This document shows, piece after piece, positions 9,897-18,948 of a stretch of DNA of 64,000 nt; the stretch's first letter is position 1; each line of letters begins with the position of its first letter. Both the position numbers and the translations under genes were made by a program. The DNA lies in NCBI RefSeq assembly GCF_014762705.1, contig NZ_JABURL010000027.1:62001-126000 (forward strand), given 5' to 3'. The DNA comes from Cyclobacterium sp. GTDB lineage: Bacteria; Bacteroidota; Bacteroidia; Cytophagales; Cyclobacteriaceae. The notes beneath the pieces were generated by a model, which had not been told where the DNA came from, searched no databases, and saw only the letters and a program-made list of their open reading frames with translations.

Positions 9897-10486
9897 TTGA
9901 ATATATAAAAAATTGGGATGAAGCTTTGTTTCTTTTTCTAAACCAGCTGCATGCACCCTGGCTGGATCCTGTCATGTTGACGCTTACCGGGAGATTCATC
10001 TGGGTCCCTCTGTATTTATTTTTATTGTTTCTGATTATCAAAACCTACAAAAAAGACAGTGTTTGGTACATCATTGGACTCCTGCTCGTGGTTATACTGG
10101 CAGACCAAGTGACTTCCAGCATCATGAAGCCCTTTTTTGAAAGACTCCGGCCCTGTCATGATCCCAGGTGGGACGGTATTATTAACAACTATTCCGGTTG
10201 TGGTGGAAGGTATGGTTTTGCTTCCTCCCATGCAGCGAATACTTTTGCCCTGGCTGCCTATCTTTGGAAGGTAGGTAAAGACCATATCAAAGCATTCCGC
10301 TGGTTGTTTTTATGGGCTGCCATCATTTCCTACACCAGGGTATACCTGGGGGTTCACTACCCTTTGGACATAGTCACGGGGGCATTGATTGGGATGATTT
10401 TAGCCTGGTTGGTTTGGTGGTTGACCGGCAAGGCACAAGAAGCCTGGAAACGATATTTTGGTGCAGGGGCTATTGGTACCCTTTGA
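9893..10486 (+). CDS. PAP2-family phosphatase (undecaprenyl-pyrophosphatase-like)
   Basis: Integral membrane acid phosphatase of the PAP2 superfamily, 197 residues with five or six transmembrane helices. The three catalytic motifs are present: KxxxxxxRP (K79-R85-P87 region, KPFFERLRP), SSHA (Ser112-His113) and R149-x5-H155 (RVYLGVH). Such enzymes dephosphorylate lipid pyrophosphates or phosphatidates; the substrate is not determinable. It overlaps hemF by four bases and its 3' end overlaps the convergent riboflavin synthase gene by 17 bp. Confidence 0.9.
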   Translation: MIEYIKNWDEALFLFLNQLHAPWLDPVMLTLTGRFIWVPLYLFLLFLIIKTYKKDSVWYIIGLLLVVILADQVTSSIMKPFFERLRPCHDPRWDGIINNYSGCGGRYGFASSHAANTFALAAYLWKVGKDHIKAFRWLFLWAAIISYTRVYLGVHYPLDIVTGALIGMILAWLVWWLTGKAQEAWKRYFGAGAIGTL

Positions 10487-11060
10487 GAACTCTCTGGATG
10501 TACTTGCCAATGATGTCAAATTCCAGGTTTACCGTATCTCCAGGTCTTAGCAGGTGAAAATTGGTGTGCTCATAGGTATAAGGGATGATGGCGACACTAA
10601 AACTACCTTCTTTGGAATTGAAACAGGTAAGGCTGGTACCATTGACACATATGGATCCCTTTTCTACCGTAATATTCCCAGCTTGACTATCGTAGGTAAA
10701 ATCAAATATCCAACTTCCTTCCTTATTGCTTACCGCTGCTAAAGTGCCCGTTTGGTCAACATGCCCCTGAACGATATGCCCGTCAAATCTCCCATTGGCG
10801 GGCATGCACCTTTCCAGGTTAACAACATGCCCCTTTTCCAAATTTCCTAAATTCGTTTTTTGCAGGGTCTCCTCGATTGCAGTAACCCGATAAATATCCT
10901 TATCCACAGCCACCACGGTAAGGCAAACTCCATTGTGACTTACTGATTGGTCTATTTTCAATTCTCCTGCCAGAGGACTTTCGATATCAAAATGCACGTT
11001 GGTCCCATCAGGTTTTTTCTGTTTGATTTTACCTATGGACTCTACAATTCCTGTAAACAT
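10470..11060 (-). CDS. ribE: riboflavin synthase alpha subunit
   Basis: Catalyses dismutation of two 6,7-dimethyl-8-ribityllumazine molecules to riboflavin. 196 residues with the hallmark internal duplication: repeat one MFTGIVESIGKI...SHNGVCLTVV (1-95) and repeat two FDGHIVQGHVDQTGT...ICVNGTSLT (100-190), each a lumazine-binding barrel. Start at 11060 is fixed by the universal MFTGIVE N terminus. The upstream 125 bp contain no structure I can call an FMN riboswitch. The last 17 bp overlap the convergent PAP2 gene. Confidence 0.95.
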   Translation of the reverse strand: MFTGIVESIGKIKQKKPDGTNVHFDIESPLAGELKIDQSVSHNGVCLTVVAVDKDIYRVTAIEETLQKTNLGNLEKGHVVNLERCMPANGRFDGHIVQGHVDQTGTLAAVSNKEGSWIFDFTYDSQAGNITVEKGSICVNGTSLTCFNSKEGSFSVAIIPYTYEHTNFHLLRPGDTVNLEFDIIGKYIQRVLKGYQ

Positions 11061-11185
11061 ATGCTTATTCTTTTATGAGAAACAAAAGAGAAACCCCAAA
11101 AGAGATATTCTTGTTTCCATAACAAAGTAAGCCATTTTTAGCATTAACTTAGCCATTCAATCGGTATAAGATAAGATCAAAAACC

Positions 11186-11842
11186 ATGTTGAGACTGGAA
11201 GACAGCTATTTACACAAAGGGCAAAGAAGAAACCTCACGCAAACACTACGCAAAAAAGGGATTAAGGATGAAGCGGTATTAGAAGCGATCAACAACTTCC
11301 CCCGTCATTTTTTCTTTGACTCTGCTCTGCTCAGCCATGCCTATGAAGACAAGGCCTTTCCAATTGGTGAAGGACAAACCATTTCCCAGCCTTACACCGT
11401 AGCCTTCCAAACCATGCTGTTAAATGTAAAACCAGGAGACAAAATTCTGGAAATAGGAACTGGCTCAGGATATCAGGCAGGCATTTTGTACTGTATGGGA
11501 GCAAAAGTGCACACCATTGAGTTTAATGAAGTATTGTACGACAGAACCCGAAAATTTTTACCGAAGATAGGTGTAAAAGTTAAGCATTATTGTGGGGATG
11601 GAAGCAAGGGTTTGCCTGAACAGGCTCCTTTTGATAAAATTATTGTGACGGCCGGAGCACCTACGGTACCTAAAACTTTATTAAAGCAATTGGCCATCGG
11701 TGGGGTGATGGTCATCCCTGTTGGGGACAGGAATACCCAGCAAATGTTGCGCTTAACCAAGCAAACGGATAAAAAAATCCTGAAAGAAAATTTCGACAAC
11801 TTTGCATTCGTACCCCTTCTGGGAGAAGAGGGTTGGCAATAA
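11186..11842 (+). CDS. pcm: protein-L-isoaspartate O-methyltransferase
   Basis: SAM-dependent repair enzyme that methylates L-isoaspartyl residues in damaged proteins; 218 residues, cytosolic. Signature segments are the Pcm substrate loop FPIGEGQTISQPYTVAFQ (around 62-79) and the SAM motif I VLEIGTGSGYQ-like (ILEIGTGSGYQAGIL). The later PFDKIIVTAGAP and GGVMVIPVGD strands complete the Rossmann core. It heads a rightward run of genes with short gaps (12 bp to the thioesterase). Confidence 0.95.
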   Translation: MLRLEDSYLHKGQRRNLTQTLRKKGIKDEAVLEAINNFPRHFFFDSALLSHAYEDKAFPIGEGQTISQPYTVAFQTMLLNVKPGDKILEIGTGSGYQAGILYCMGAKVHTIEFNEVLYDRTRKFLPKIGVKVKHYCGDGSKGLPEQAPFDKIIVTAGAPTVPKTLLKQLAIGGVMVIPVGDRNTQQMLRLTKQTDKKILKENFDNFAFVPLLGEEGWQ

Positions 11843-11854
11843 AACAGTGGTTTT

Positions 11855-12394
11855 ATGGAAATGAAAAAGAAATATGTGGAGGAATCAAAGGTGATCATGA
11901 CCGAAATGGTCCTGCCCAATGATACCAATACCCTGAATAATTTAATGGGCGGGAAATTGATGCATTGGATGGATGTGGTAGCTGCCATAGCTGCCCAGCG
12001 CCATTCCAATTCAATAGTAGTAACAGCATCGGTAGATAACATATCATTTAAAAACCCCATTGCCCTGGGAAATGTAGTCACCCTGAAATCTCAGGTTACC
12101 AGGGCTTTTGCCACATCGATGGAAGTGTATATAGAAGTATTTGCGGAAGATATTCCAGCCAACAAAAAGTATGCTTCCCATAAAGCTTTTTTTACTTTCG
12201 TAGCCGTTGACAAACAGGGAAAGCCGATACAAGTCCCGGAGTTGGTCCCTGAAGGCGAAATCCAGGAGGAATTGTATGCCGGAGCATTAAGGCGCCGGCA
12301 ATTGCGGCTGATTCTGGCCAATCGCATGGACCCCCAGGATGCAACGGAATTAAAATCCCTTTTTGACCTGGATGGGGTCAGCAAGAAGCAATAA
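11855..12394 (+). CDS. acyl-CoA thioesterase (hot-dog fold, YciA/BACH type)
   Basis: 179-residue single hot-dog domain enzyme that hydrolyses acyl-CoA. The motif NNLMGGKLMHWMDVVAAIAAQRH carries the conserved N/D-rich active-site helix of the acyl-CoA hydrolase subfamily, followed by VVTASVDNISFKNPI and GNVVTLKSQV strands. ATG at 11855 or the internal ATG at 11861 (residue 3) are both possible. The last 50 residues are longer than a minimal hot-dog and rich in Arg/Leu. It sits 12 bp after pcm. Confidence 0.88.
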   Translation: MEMKKKYVEESKVIMTEMVLPNDTNTLNNLMGGKLMHWMDVVAAIAAQRHSNSIVVTASVDNISFKNPIALGNVVTLKSQVTRAFATSMEVYIEVFAEDIPANKKYASHKAFFTFVAVDKQGKPIQVPELVPEGEIQEELYAGALRRRQLRLILANRMDPQDATELKSLFDLDGVSKKQ

Positions 12395-12429
12395 TTTTTT
12401 GTAATTTATAGCTTTCTAACCCAATTGAA

Positions 12430-12990
12430 ATGAATAGTAAAGAATTATCGCTTTTCCTTTCTGAAGACATTTTTGTTATCAAGGATGAAATCAATGAAAA
12501 AATGGCAGCTGACCGAATGGCAGCCCGTATGGATTTGGAATCCGAAACTTCAGCTGTGCTGGAAGAACCGGAAAACGAACAAATAGGAAGTAAGGAACAA
12601 GACCCTGAGCCCCTTGAGTATGAGGGTGAGTTCCAAAAATCTATTCTGGTAATTTACCAGGGGGATGTGCTCAGGGAAAGTTCGAGAGCGTTTTTATTTA
12701 AGGTATTTAGGGCGGTAAACCTTTCCCTCAGAGATATTGCCCTGGTATCGGAAAAATCATTGAAGGATTGCAATGAAGACCCTTTGTCACAACTTGATCC
12801 CAATAAAATGATTCTTTTTGGGACCTTGCATCATCCCCTGATGGGAATGAAAAAAGACAACTACCATATTTCGCAGGAACCGTTTGAATATTTCTTTGCC
12901 GATGAGTTGGAGGAATTGGAAAAGAATGAGGGACTAAAAAGAAAACTGTGGAACACCCTACAGGTTTTTTTCAACATTAAAAAACAATAA
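12430..12990 (+). CDS. uncharacterised acidic protein, 186 aa (possible DNA polymerase III psi-like fold)
   Basis: I do not recognise this gene with certainty. It is soluble and acidic: residues 40-70 are a low-complexity Glu/Pro-rich linker, followed by a folded half (ILVIYQGDVL at ~72, VFRAVNLSLRDIALVS, KMILFG, then KRKLWNTLQVFF at the end). The pattern of hydrophobic strand, helix, KMILFG strand and terminal KxxLW helix resembles HolD/psi or uracil-glycosylase-like folds, but this is only a resemblance. It follows the thioesterase by 35 bp and is 1 bp before the DUF3817 gene, so it is cotranscribed. Confidence 0.7.
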   Translation: MNSKELSLFLSEDIFVIKDEINEKMAADRMAARMDLESETSAVLEEPENEQIGSKEQDPEPLEYEGEFQKSILVIYQGDVLRESSRAFLFKVFRAVNLSLRDIALVSEKSLKDCNEDPLSQLDPNKMILFGTLHHPLMGMKKDNYHISQEPFEYFFADELEELEKNEGLKRKLWNTLQVFFNIKKQ

Positions 12991-12991
12991 C

Positions 12992-13315
12992 ATGACAAAT
13001 GAAGAAAGATTGGCCATATTGAAGCGTTTCAGGATCATCAGCCTCACCGAAGGTGTTTCCATGTTGATTCTGGTATTTATCGCCATGCCATTGAAATGGA
13101 TATTTGAATTACCAGCCATGGTCACTTATGTGGGCTGGATCCATGGGATATTGTTTATCCTATACATCCTGGTATTATTTCCTACTTCCCGAAAATTGCG
13201 TTGGACTTTCCGGAATGCATTGTTTGCCCTGATCGCATCAGTGCTGCCATTTGGTCCATTTTTATTTGACAGAAAGCTTAGAAAGCAGGAAGCCCTCATA
13301 GAAGACCGAAATTAA
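12992..13315 (+). CDS. DUF3817-type small membrane protein
   Basis: 107 residues with three hydrophobic helices. The start FRIISLTEGVSMLILVFIAMPLK followed by VGWIHGILFILYI is the DUF3817 (YdzA-like) signature seen in many bacteria; function unknown. The C terminus is basic and cytosolic. It begins 1 bp after the 186-residue gene and ends 9 bp before the next, so it is in the same operon. Confidence 0.85.
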   Translation: MTNEERLAILKRFRIISLTEGVSMLILVFIAMPLKWIFELPAMVTYVGWIHGILFILYILVLFPTSRKLRWTFRNALFALIASVLPFGPFLFDRKLRKQEALIEDRN

Positions 13316-13324
13316 CTTCAAGGC

Positions 13325-14347
13325 ATGGCAGTCATCAGTAAAAAGAAGATTGTATACCCCATCAGTGAAAACCTGAGGAAATACCTGATCAAATACGGCC
13401 GCGAGGTGGATATCCCCATCCATTACAAGGAGTTATTGAGGTACGGTAATTCCATAGCTTTGTATGACTTTAAGGGAAACGACACTTTATGGGAAACGGT
13501 GTTTTACGATGAGTCTGACAGAAATGAAATCCACTTAAAGGTCAAAAAAATCTATGCCCTTTTGAAGGCGGATGGAGACATGAGTGTCATGCAACACCTT
13601 TATGTGGATAGAATAGACCTTTGTACCTATGGCAATACGCAGCCTTTCAGGGTGAGAATTGTAAACCGCATCAATGATAATTTTGACTATTTTTACATCA
13701 AAAACGCAGATGCTTCACGGGTATATGGTTTGGAGCTTGAACACCTGCTCTCTCCCAATAGGATCGGTTACCTGGTCTACAGAGATTCCCTGATTGAGGA
13801 ACATATTGCCGGCATTCCCGGTGAGCAATTCATGAAACAACAGATCCATGACCCTTTACTGAACCCCATCCGATTGTCAAAGGAATTTGTCAAATTCAAT
13901 GAAAGGTGTTTTGTGCGACTTCTTGGCGACATGCATTCCTCCAATTTTGTCATAGATGTTACACCGGATTTTGAGGAAACGCATTACAGGATAAGGTCGA
14001 TTGATTTTGACCAGCAATCCTATGAAGGAAAAAAATCCATTTACTTACCCCAATACTTTAAACAAAATAATGCATTGATACAACTGGGAATCCGGCACAT
14101 CACCCCTGAATCCATGGCACAGTACCAGAAAGAAGAAAGGGCCTTAATTGCTACCCGCCTGAAAAGTTCTCCAAAAGAAATAGCGGATATTTTAAACAGC
14201 ATGGAAAAGGATACCATCTCCACCGAAGCCAATACCAACCTGCTCAAACAGGAGTTGGCAAGACATTATAACAATCCGGATTTCTTGAAATGTCGCAATA
14301 TGGGTGAAATACTGAGAATGAGCCTGAACCAGGTCTTGCATCGGTAA
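13325..14347 (+). CDS. uncharacterised protein with a divergent protein-kinase/APH-like catalytic core
   Basis: 340 residues, no signal peptide or membrane segment. No family name comes to mind, but reading along it shows kinase-fold landmarks in order: a beta-3 like YFYIK (K126), an acidic helix ELEHLL (E137/E139), a hinge-like IEEHIAGIPGEQF (157-169), a catalytic-loop look-alike GDMHSSNF (201-208, compare HGDLHxxN of aminoglycoside phosphotransferases) and a metal-binding IDFDQ (226-230, compare IDFG/IDWE). The N-terminal 90 residues are extra. The call is inference from motif order; activity is unproven. It is the last gene of the pcm run; 177 bp separate it from dps. Confidence 0.75.
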   Translation: MAVISKKKIVYPISENLRKYLIKYGREVDIPIHYKELLRYGNSIALYDFKGNDTLWETVFYDESDRNEIHLKVKKIYALLKADGDMSVMQHLYVDRIDLCTYGNTQPFRVRIVNRINDNFDYFYIKNADASRVYGLELEHLLSPNRIGYLVYRDSLIEEHIAGIPGEQFMKQQIHDPLLNPIRLSKEFVKFNERCFVRLLGDMHSSNFVIDVTPDFEETHYRIRSIDFDQQSYEGKKSIYLPQYFKQNNALIQLGIRHITPESMAQYQKEERALIATRLKSSPKEIADILNSMEKDTISTEANTNLLKQELARHYNNPDFLKCRNMGEILRMSLNQVLHR

Positions 14348-14524
14348 TTTTTATTGTCCTTTTTCCGATTAATATTCTGTCTAGTGGGGTAACACCCCTG
14401 AAAAACCAAATGAAAATCATGTTTCCTAATGGGAGTAGCATGGAAAAAATCCATAGTTTGGCATAATATGTGTTTCTTTTCTAATGGAATTTCTTTTAAG
14501 AACCTATTAAAATAATAGACCATT

Positions 14525-15022
14525 ATGAGCATTACAGCAGAAAAAAGAGTTTTTAAGAAACTTGGATATAATAAAGATGAATCAGAAAAAATTGTTGGCT
14601 CTTTAAACAAGTTATTGGCCAACTACCATGTACATTACCAGAAATTGAGGAATTTTCATTGGAATGTGACGGGAAGTGATTTTTTCGATTTACACGAGAA
14701 ATTCGAAGAATTGTACGATGAGTCTTTTGCCAATATTGATTTGATTGCGGAAAGAATCAGGGTATTCGGAATGACTCCCTATAGTTTGATGAAAGAATAC
14801 TTGCAGCACGCAGACATTGAAGAAGTAGGTACGGATTTAAGCTCTAAAGAGATGGTTGAGGAAGTCCTGAGAGATTTTCAGATCTTGGTAGACAATATGA
14901 ACGAATGTGCTGTAAAGGTAGCTGATTTAGGTGATACGGCTACTGAGGACATGTTGATTGCTTTTATCAAAAGTCTGGAATTACATCACTGGATGCTGAG
15001 TTCATTTATCAAACCAGAATAA
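14525..15022 (+). CDS. dps: Dps/ferritin-like DNA-protection protein
   Basis: 165-residue ferritin-like protein that oxidises and stores iron and protects DNA during stress or starvation. The intersubunit ferroxidase ligands are in place: H45 (NFHW), H57 (DLHEKFEELYD), D72 and E76 (NIDLIAERI). Length is typical. Stands alone, with a strong bidirectional terminator directly after the stop codon. Upstream, 14348-14524 is AT rich and should contain the promoter, but no clean TAnnTTTG is seen. Confidence 0.93.
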   Translation: MSITAEKRVFKKLGYNKDESEKIVGSLNKLLANYHVHYQKLRNFHWNVTGSDFFDLHEKFEELYDESFANIDLIAERIRVFGMTPYSLMKEYLQHADIEEVGTDLSSKEMVEEVLRDFQILVDNMNECAVKVADLGDTATEDMLIAFIKSLELHHWMLSSFIKPE

Positions 15023-15049
15023 AAAAAAGCCCGGTTGGGCTTTTTTTTT
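15021..15049. terminator. bidirectional rho-independent terminator
   Basis: A-tract, GCCC stem, GGTT loop, GGGC stem and T-tract, symmetric on both strands. It separates the convergent dps and leucine-rich-repeat genes and can serve both. Confidence 0.9.
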
Positions 15050-15069
15050 ATTCTTAAATTCCAAATCTA

Positions 15070-17520
15070 CTAATAATACCTTACTTCACAATCGGGTAGA
15101 TCTTCTTTGAATTTTTCTATATTTCTATTGCTAATACGGGTATTGTAGCAAACAAGATTTTCAAGGTTAATCATGTGGCTGATTGGTTTCAGGTTTCTTA
15201 CGTTTGTGCTTGCAATATCCAGAAAACGCAAATCATAGAGCATTTCCAATCCTTTGAGATTGCTGATATTTGTACCTGACAAATTCAACTGTCTTATTCT
15301 ACCCAGACTATTCAAAGGATTTAGGTCCTCCACAGAAGTATTGGAAACATCCAACACTTCCAAATAAGTAAGGGGCTCCAGAACTGTGAGGTCCGTAAAT
15401 GGAGTTTCTACAATTTGCAAAGACTCCAGCCTTTCCAATCTAGCAAGGGCCGAAGGATCCTGCAGAGGTACGCTTTTTATACTCAGGTCCTTCAGGTTAA
15501 AAAAGGTCAGTAAAGGTTCAAGATCGTAAATATTTGCACCATCAATGGCAATTTTGTCACTGGCAGTAATCCTGTGCAGGGTCTCCTTGTCGGGTTCATC
15601 AGACAAGTCGAAATAAGAACGAAGCAAATTATTCCATTCATTTTCCAAACCATCCCACCAGGAATTCAATGCAGCTGTCCTGAAAATAATATTGGTTTCG
15701 GGAAGAATCCTGGCAAGTTCATATACTTCCCAATCAGGCACCTCAGTACTGTCCAGATAAACCAGGCTTAAAGATTGCAATGATTTCAATGGCTCAACAG
15801 AACTGATTTTGGTATGCATAAAAGAGATCTTTTTGAGCCCCTTTAATTCCTGCAAAGCCCTTAGGTTATTTACTCCGGATTTATCCCCATGTATATCTGT
15901 CAAATTCTTTAATTCAGCGAGTGGGGAAAGGTCCTCCACCATGGTGTTCTTAAAAGAAATGAATACGGCATTTTTGAACTTTAAGGCTGGTCTAAGGTTC
16001 ACAACCTTGCTATCATCCAGTGTCAATGTATCGATATTGACCAATTCAGAAAGTTCTTCAATGGTGGGCTGTCCCTGACCCAATCGGGGAAATTTTTGGA
16101 TAAAGACCTGGTTCCACCCATCTGGTAGAGTTTCCCACCATGTCTGCAGGTTCTCCACATTGTGAATGAGTAAAATTCTGCGGTTGACTCTGGAAAATGA
16201 TTCGGCAGCATTTTCTGAAATACTGGTACGGTCTGCATAAATCCTGGTTACGGATTTTGACCCACTTAAAGGATCCAGTTGACTTACCTCTGTGCCGTTG
16301 ATATTAATCCGCCATAGATTTGTCAAGGCAGCCAAAGGGGAAAGGTCCAGGATGTTGGTGGCCTCAAGGTTTATTTCCTCGAGACTTTTGAGTTCAGCTA
16401 AAAACCCGAAGTTGATCAGGTAATTTCCTTTGAGGTTGAGTAATTTCAGGTTAACGAGATGCTTGATGTTTTCAATATTATTAAAACCGCTCTCTTCCAG
16501 ATCCAACTCCTCTAATTCAATAAAATTTGACAATACACCAAAACCCATTAATGCCGTTTTAGAAGCTTTAAAAATCTTTAAAGCTTTCAAGCTGGAAAGC
16601 TCCTCGATATTGTTCACCTCAGTGCCGGAAATGTTCAAATACCTGAGTTTATCGGAATATTTAATAAACTGAATGTCTGTTGCAGCTGTATGAGAGATAT
16701 CGAGGTAAGACAGAAAAGTAACATTGCTTACGGGTGCTAAATCTTCGATCTGGGTATGGCTAATATCCAAATATTTCAGGTCTCTGAATACCTGGATCGG
16801 CGAGAGATCAATTAACAGGCGATTTCCAGATAGATCTAGGGTATCCAATGCAGCAATTTTATACAACATGTCCAGACCCACTGAATCCTCCTCGATTTGG
16901 AATTGCTTCTTTAGCAGGGTTTCCCATTCCAGGGAAAGGGTAGACCACCATTCCAGCAATTCCTCATCCCTGCTCAACTTTGTGGTATAGATGCTTGCTA
17001 TTTTAAGTTCATTTGAATCCCTGTCTAAATTGATCTCAATATAGCGGGACTTCGTGTTTTCAATCTTTTCATTTTCCAATCCCAAACCCGTCAAAGTCCG
17101 GTCAAGCCCTATTTCAAAAAACAATTCGTCATTGTCATTCAACTTTGGCTTTACCTCCTTTATCTTGAATTCAAAAGCCACATCTTTAAAAAAAAACTCT
17201 ATATCCTTGAGGTAAGCAACGACGTTTTTATTGGTGATTACTTTTCTGTCGGTCAATAGATCATCTTCAATTTGAACATTTTCATCTCTGAAAATCTTTT
17301 TATAACTCTCCCTGATGATCACATCTTTGTCTCTGGCAGAGGTCTCACTACTTCCGACAGTATTGAGGAAATATTGCAAAAACCTGACCTGATCTTCGGC
17401 TTGCTGGCTAAAGTTTTTAATTTCTTGTTTGCTATATTCTCCCAGATCCTGGGCCAGGAGCAAGGATGTACCACTTAAAAAAATCAGTAGTAGTGAAATA
17501 TTTATTTTAATTGCGGTCAT
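15070..17520 (-). CDS. exported leucine-rich-repeat protein with three WW-LRR modules
   Basis: 816 residues with a signal peptide (cleavage near LLLAQ, residue ~23). Residues 24-185 form an exported alpha/beta domain shared in outline with the upstream genes (FLNTVGSSET, then FFFKDVAFEF). After that the protein is built of three modules: a WWxxLxxxWxxxLxxxF helix (WW at 191, 461 and 621) followed by 21-23-residue SDS22-like LRRs of the LxxLxxLDISxTxIxDLxPL type, each block closing with a short cap (E.A..LP...I.F). It probably is a periplasmic or surface interaction scaffold. Last gene of a four-gene leftward operon; its start overlaps the previous gene by 14 bp. Confidence 0.85.
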   Translation of the reverse strand: MTAIKINISLLLIFLSGTSLLLAQDLGEYSKQEIKNFSQQAEDQVRFLQYFLNTVGSSETSARDKDVIIRESYKKIFRDENVQIEDDLLTDRKVITNKNVVAYLKDIEFFFKDVAFEFKIKEVKPKLNDNDELFFEIGLDRTLTGLGLENEKIENTKSRYIEINLDRDSNELKIASIYTTKLSRDEELLEWWSTLSLEWETLLKKQFQIEEDSVGLDMLYKIAALDTLDLSGNRLLIDLSPIQVFRDLKYLDISHTQIEDLAPVSNVTFLSYLDISHTAATDIQFIKYSDKLRYLNISGTEVNNIEELSSLKALKIFKASKTALMGFGVLSNFIELEELDLEESGFNNIENIKHLVNLKLLNLKGNYLINFGFLAELKSLEEINLEATNILDLSPLAALTNLWRININGTEVSQLDPLSGSKSVTRIYADRTSISENAAESFSRVNRRILLIHNVENLQTWWETLPDGWNQVFIQKFPRLGQGQPTIEELSELVNIDTLTLDDSKVVNLRPALKFKNAVFISFKNTMVEDLSPLAELKNLTDIHGDKSGVNNLRALQELKGLKKISFMHTKISSVEPLKSLQSLSLVYLDSTEVPDWEVYELARILPETNIIFRTAALNSWWDGLENEWNNLLRSYFDLSDEPDKETLHRITASDKIAIDGANIYDLEPLLTFFNLKDLSIKSVPLQDPSALARLERLESLQIVETPFTDLTVLEPLTYLEVLDVSNTSVEDLNPLNSLGRIRQLNLSGTNISNLKGLEMLYDLRFLDIASTNVRNLKPISHMINLENLVCYNTRISNRNIEKFKEDLPDCEVRYY

Positions 17521-18346
17521 AGATGTAATTCAATATGATTTCTTTATCCCCTTCCTCAAGCTTCAATAAATTGGCAATGAGCCATCCGGTATTGAATCCC
17601 GGTCGATTGAATTGAGTAAGTTCAAAATACCACTTATCGATTTGAAAAAAATGGAATTTAGTATCTTTAACGGTTTCGAATTTCATCCTGTTTTTCTTTA
17701 TCTCATATAGAAAAATAGTAAGATAATCAGGTTTATATCCGTCCGGGGTGTAGGATTCCGGCTTTGGATTATCCAACATGGCCTTTTTGAGGTTCATAAA
17801 GCCCAATTCATGGCTAAGTGGGTGAAGGAATTTTTTATCGTCACCCTCAGGTTTGTCAAATGCCTCCGAAAATGGAGGGAAACTCACATTTTCAACTACC
17901 CATTCATAGCCAAGGCCCTGTGGCTGCAGCTTCAGGAACAAGGTTACATCCTGCCTTTTCCCATTGTAGTTAAATACCGTAGTGACTTCGGCAAACCACT
18001 CTCCACCATGGAAATTCAAATATTGGGGGTAAACATCGGAAACAACATGATTGATAAATTCCCTTTTAAGGTCATTGGAAACATCTGATGTTTCATTGTC
18101 AAAAAGAATATTAATGAAAGATTTTCTCAATGCCGTATCCCGGTAATTTTCATCACCCGGATTATATCTTATGTCTCCTTCTTTACTCTCTTCGGCATTG
18201 AATCTTCTGAAAAACTGGTTTACTTGTTTGGTGGCGGCAGCAAATCTGCCGTCATCTATAACCCGCCCGGAGCTATCAAAAGATTGCCCCGGTGCGGAAA
18301 ATATAGATATAAATATGGTAATTAAAATAATGAATATTAATCTCAT
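17507..18346 (-). CDS. uncharacterised exported protein, 279 aa
   Basis: Signal peptide at 1-21 (FISIFSAPGQS). I do not recognise the family. The mature part starts with a helical segment (ATKQVNQFFRRFNAE), an insertion, a FINILFDNET segment, and then beta-rich stretches (WFAEVTTVFNYNGKRQDVTLFLKLQ; YEWVVENVSF) that look NTF2/SnoaL-like and resemble the N-terminal domain of the LRR protein. The C-terminal 100 residues contain KFHFFQIDKWYFELTQFNRPGFNTGWLI. Overlaps its upstream neighbour by 4 bp and the LRR gene by 14 bp, so translation is likely coupled. Confidence 0.78.
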   Translation of the reverse strand: MRLIFIILITIFISIFSAPGQSFDSSGRVIDDGRFAAATKQVNQFFRRFNAEESKEGDIRYNPGDENYRDTALRKSFINILFDNETSDVSNDLKREFINHVVSDVYPQYLNFHGGEWFAEVTTVFNYNGKRQDVTLFLKLQPQGLGYEWVVENVSFPPFSEAFDKPEGDDKKFLHPLSHELGFMNLKKAMLDNPKPESYTPDGYKPDYLTIFLYEIKKNRMKFETVKDTKFHFFQIDKWYFELTQFNRPGFNTGWLIANLLKLEEGDKEIILNYIYDRN

Positions 18347-18921
18347 GCTGATGTTTCCGTCACTCTCACGTCTCCAAGAAGTACGTCCCAGAATTCAATT
18401 GTCCTTCCGGAAATCTGGGTCTGTTTCTTTTCGACGTAAATGGTAATGTCTTTCTTTGTTGTATCTCTATAGTTCAATCCGGCCTCCTGAGAAGTGCCTT
18501 CAAACCTCTGGTAAATGGTGATCACTCCAACATACCTGCCATCTGGTTGCCTTTCCAAATCACTGATATAATGGATATCATACCAGCTGATGTTTACCCG
18601 GTCATAATTCAAAGCCATCAGCCTTTCAAAATATCTTCTGATTTTGTAATAAGCTATTTCGTTGGTATTGATGGATGAGACGCCCATTTCAGCATCTGGA
18701 GCAAAAAGTTCTTCAGCACGGTCCATTACTCTGGTAGCCTCAGAAAACTGGGTCTCTTTACTACCTATGATGCTGATATATTTACTCAAATCCTTAACTT
18801 TTTCCAGGGCCAGGGAATCTATAGCCTGCTTTCTTTGAGGACTGATGTTTTCATCCTGAGCAAAAACCGAGATAGCGGTAGCCAGGAAAAAAACCAAAAG
18901 GGATGGAATATATTTTTTCAT
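18343..18921 (-). CDS. uncharacterised exported protein, 192 aa
   Basis: Signal peptide at 1-21 (FLATAISVFAQ). The mature protein has VKDLSKYISIIGSKETQFSEA, RAEELFAPDAE and YYKIRRYFERLMALNYDRVNISWYDI, the same order of elements as residues 35-120 of the LRR protein (FLNTVGSSETSA, KKIFRDENV, AYLKDIEFFFKDVAFEF). This supports a common exported domain, perhaps NTF2-like, but the similarity was judged by eye. Second gene of the operon; overlap of 4 bp (ATGA) with the next gene. Confidence 0.78.
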   Translation of the reverse strand: MKKYIPSLLVFFLATAISVFAQDENISPQRKQAIDSLALEKVKDLSKYISIIGSKETQFSEATRVMDRAEELFAPDAEMGVSSINTNEIAYYKIRRYFERLMALNYDRVNISWYDIHYISDLERQPDGRYVGVITIYQRFEGTSQEAGLNYRDTTKKDITIYVEKKQTQISGRTIEFWDVLLGDVRVTETSA

Positions 18922-18948
18922 AATCGCTTAATTCTTTTTGTTTGTTTA

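Noticed and set aside
11061-11185. FMN riboswitch before ribE
   Set aside because: The 125-bp spacer lacks the conserved RFN helices and conserved loops.
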